Source: Pseudogracilibacillus sp. (lineage in GTDB: Bacteria > Bacillota > Bacilli > Bacillales > Amphibacillaceae). From it: a DNA stretch of 32,478 nucleotides. Below the pieces are notes generated by a model. It did not search any database and was not told where the DNA came from. It worked only from the letters and a program-made list of their open reading frames with translations. This document shows, in pieces, positions 30,148 through 32,478 of this stretch. Made by a program: the position numbers and the translations under genes. Numbering within the stretch: the stretch's first letter is position 1; every line of letters starts with the position of its first letter. The stretch lies in NCBI GenBank assembly GCA_026169505.1, contig JAPFCO010000210.1, positions 1 to 32,478 on the forward strand. The letters run 5' to 3'.

Positions 30148-31284
30148 ATGCAATTTAAAATAAATAAAAAACATTTATTAAATAGCATTCAATCCGTATC
30201 AAATGCGATATCAGCGAGAACTGTCGTTCCCATATTAACTGGAATGAAATTAGACGCAACACCTAATCGATTAACGTTAACAGGTAGTAATTCAGATATA
30301 ACAATTCAATCTCATATACCTAATGTAAAAGACGAAGAAGAAATCATTACAGCAATAACACCTGGGTCGATTGTATTGCCTGTACCACATTTCCCTGAAA
30401 TTATTAAAAAACTACCAGAAGATATTGTAAATATCACTGTAGATGAAAAATTTAAAACGACAATTCAATCAGGAAATGCTATTTTTACATTATATGGACA
30501 AAGTAGTGAGGAATATCCACAAATTCAAATGAATTTAATGGACGAACCTATTCAAATTAAAAGTAAACAGTTAAAAACGTTAATTAGACAAACTGTTTTT
30601 GCGGTATCTCAAATGGAAACACGTCCAATTTTAACAGGTGTTAATATATCCATAACAAAAGATTTATTAACTTTCACTGCTACAGATAGTCACAGACTAG
30701 CATTACGCTCCATACCTTTAGAAACTCATACATTTGATGATACGAATTTCGTTGTACCAGGTAACAGTTTACAAGAATTAAATAAAATTTTAGCTGATGA
30801 AGATGGTCTCATCAATATGTCATTTATGCAGAATCAAGTATTGTTTTATACAGATGAAGTATATTTCTTATCACGACTTCTAAGTGGAAATTATCCAGAA
30901 ACAGCACGATTAATTCCAAGTGAGAGTAATACATCCATCCACATATTTACAAAGGATCTGATTCAAACAATTGAGCGTGCAGCACTTTTATCGAATCGTG
31001 ATCAAAATAATGTCATCCGGTTAGATACATTAAGTGAGAACTCTATTGAAATATCCGGTAATTCACCTGATATCGGAAATGTAAAAGAACAACTTGATGT
31101 TGTTTCAATTGAGGGGAAAGAAATAAAAATTTCATTTAGTTCCAGGTACATGCTTGATACGTTAAAAACAATTGATAGTAAACAAGTTCGAATTGATTTC
31201 TCTGGAGCAATGCGCCCATTTGTGATTAGAACATCAGAAGAAGATCATATTTTACAATTAATTTTACCAGTACGTACTTTTTAA
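30148..31284 (+). CDS. dnaN: DNA polymerase III beta clamp
   Basis: MQFKINKKHLLNSIQSVSNAISARTVVPILTGMKLDA; C-terminal LILPVRTF. Confidence 0.98.
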   Translation: MQFKINKKHLLNSIQSVSNAISARTVVPILTGMKLDATPNRLTLTGSNSDITIQSHIPNVKDEEEIITAITPGSIVLPVPHFPEIIKKLPEDIVNITVDEKFKTTIQSGNAIFTLYGQSSEEYPQIQMNLMDEPIQIKSKQLKTLIRQTVFAVSQMETRPILTGVNISITKDLLTFTATDSHRLALRSIPLETHTFDDTNFVVPGNSLQELNKILADEDGLINMSFMQNQVLFYTDEVYFLSRLLSGNYPETARLIPSESNTSIHIFTKDLIQTIERAALLSNRDQNNVIRLDTLSENSIEISGNSPDIGNVKEQLDVVSIEGKEIKISFSSRYMLDTLKTIDSKQVRIDFSGAMRPFVIRTSEEDHILQLILPVRTF

Positions 31285-31306
31285 ACTTGAAAAAATGACT
31301 TAACTG

Positions 31307-31422
31307 AGTGAATTTCATAATTATCCAATTTAGCCATATCACTACTAGATGTAGTTAAGAAAGATCCAACGAAACTACATTTTGTAATGATGTAGCATTA
31401 AATCTGTATTATGAAATTCACT
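31307..31422. repeat. Imperfect palindromic element, copy 2 (dnaN-yaaA spacer)
   Basis: Perfect 15-bp terminal inverted repeats agtgaatttcataat (31307-31321) / attatgaaattcact (31408-31422) with nested atgtagtt (31349-31356) / aactacat (31373-31380). Confidence 0.75.
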
Positions 31423-31448
31423 AAACTTTATAAACTATATGATTTTAA

Positions 31449-31479
31449 AAAGCTCTTTATGACAAAGGGCTTTCTTTTT
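31449..31479 (+). terminator. Rho-independent terminator downstream of dnaN
   Basis: AAAGCTCTTT-ATGAC-AAAGGGCTTT followed by CTTTTTATTC (one G.U in stem). Confidence 0.8.
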
Positions 31480-31799
31480 ATTCTCTTACATATCGAAATT
31501 GCCTCTATAAAAAAGTGAGAAATTTACCATTTAGGTTATTTAAAGTTGTTTTTTTCTATTTACAAGATGATAAACGAAACGTTTTTAAATCGTTTGCTAA
31601 CAATCTGTATGTTTTAAAAGTCTTTTTACCTATATTAGAGAAGTTTTTCAATTAATTAGGGGTGGATCCTTTCATTCGGTCTAAATCTTTAGTAAAATAG
31701 ATAATAAGGCGATTTAAAGTGAATACTAAGCACATGATCATTTTAAAAAGTGTAAAGAATCATTTTAAGCATGAAAATGAATAAAAAGGATTGTATAGA

Positions 31800-32030
31800 A
31801 TGAAAACAGAAGAAATCCTCATTGAGGACGATTTTATTACTTTAAATCAATTACTTAAGTTAGCAAATGTATTTGAGTCAGGTGGCATGATTAAAAACTA
31901 TATAAAAGACGTTGGAGTGTATGTCAATGATGACCTAGAACAACGTCGTGGCAGAAAATTATATCATCAAGATATCATTCATATAGAAGATCAAATTATA
32001 TTAAAAATCGTGTCAAAAAAAGCTAAGTAG
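31800..32030 (+). CDS. yaaA: S4-domain RNA-binding protein YaaA
   Basis: [55 protein letters not shown] at 31800 preferred over TTG at 31791. Confidence 0.93.
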   Translation: MKTEEILIEDDFITLNQLLKLANVFESGGMIKNYIKDVGVYVNDDLEQRRGRKLYHQDIIHIEDQIILKIVSKKAK

Positions 32031-32049
32031 TAGCAAACGAGGAATTTGC

Positions 32050-32478
32050 ATGTTTATAGAACAGATCCAATTAAAAAACTATCGTAATTATCATCAATTA
32101 GATGTCACATTTGATAATAAAGTAAATGTGATTATTGGTGAAAATGCTCAAGGTAAAACGAATTTATTAGAAGCGATTTATTTATTGGCATTTACGAAAT
32201 CATATCGTACATCAAATGATCGCGAATTAATTCGGTGGAATGAAGAATTTGCTAAAGTTACTGGAAGAATAGTAAAAAAACAAGATCGCACGATTCCTTT
32301 AGAATTAATTTTTCACAAAACAGGTAAAAAAGCTAAGTTAAATCATTTAGAACAAAAACGTTTAAGTGAATATATAGGTGCGATGAATGTAGTAATGTTT
32401 GCCCCTGAAGATCTAGCATTAGTAAAAGGATCTCCACAAGTTCGGCGCAGGTTTATCGATATGGAACTTGGTCAAATA
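32050..32478 (+). CDS. recF: DNA replication/repair protein RecF, N-terminal 143 aa (truncated by window end)
   Basis: [54 protein letters not shown]; absent from ORF track because it has no stop in window. Confidence 0.96.
   Translation, partial: MFIEQIQLKNYRNYHQLDVTFDNKVNVIIGENAQGKTNLLEAIYLLAFTKSYRTSNDRELIRWNEEFAKVTGRIVKKQDRTIPLELIFHKTGKKAKLNHLEQKRLSEYIGAMNVVMFAPEDLALVKGSPQVRRRFIDMELGQI

Noticed and set aside
1-32478. CRISPR arrays, defence islands, prophage, transposase genes, tRNA/rRNA, riboswitches
   Set aside because: None seen; coding content is the conserved Bacillaceae origin cluster

Overview
This window is the chromosomal replication-origin neighbourhood of a low-GC Firmicute of the Bacillaceae type. 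Gene order on the minus strand, leading away from oriC, is rpmH-rnpA-yidC/spoIIIJ-jag-mnmE-mnmG-rsmG-noc-parA/soj-parB/spo0J-DUF554-mscS-DUF951-ychF-rpsF-ssb-rpsR-yybS-gdpP-rplI-dnaB-purA-walR-walK-walH-walI-walJ(partial). On the plus strand it is oriC-dnaA-dnaN-yaaA-recF(partial). Only a DUF1189-like membrane protein (11682-12179) and yyaC (16076-16678) run head-on to replication. The protein-coding content is ordinary core genome: I found no defence system, CRISPR array, prophage, tRNA or rRNA. The noncoding DNA is more interesting. (1) Two imperfect-palindrome elements at about 25488-25580 and 31307-31422 share colinear exact words (aatttcataat, gatgtagt, ttttgtaatgat) and flank the jag-to-dnaN block; they look like copies of one small repeat family. 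(2) A GC-rich inverted-repeat element at about 24999-25250 in the unusually long mnmE-jag spacer, which also creates a spurious ORF. (3) Well-formed control elements: two parS sites, DnaA-box clusters on both sides of dnaA, an unwinding module with DnaA-trio-like triplets, an inverted PurBox pair with a good promoter before purA, a candidate S6:S18 leader before rpsF, and a perfect 16-bp palindrome before yyaC.
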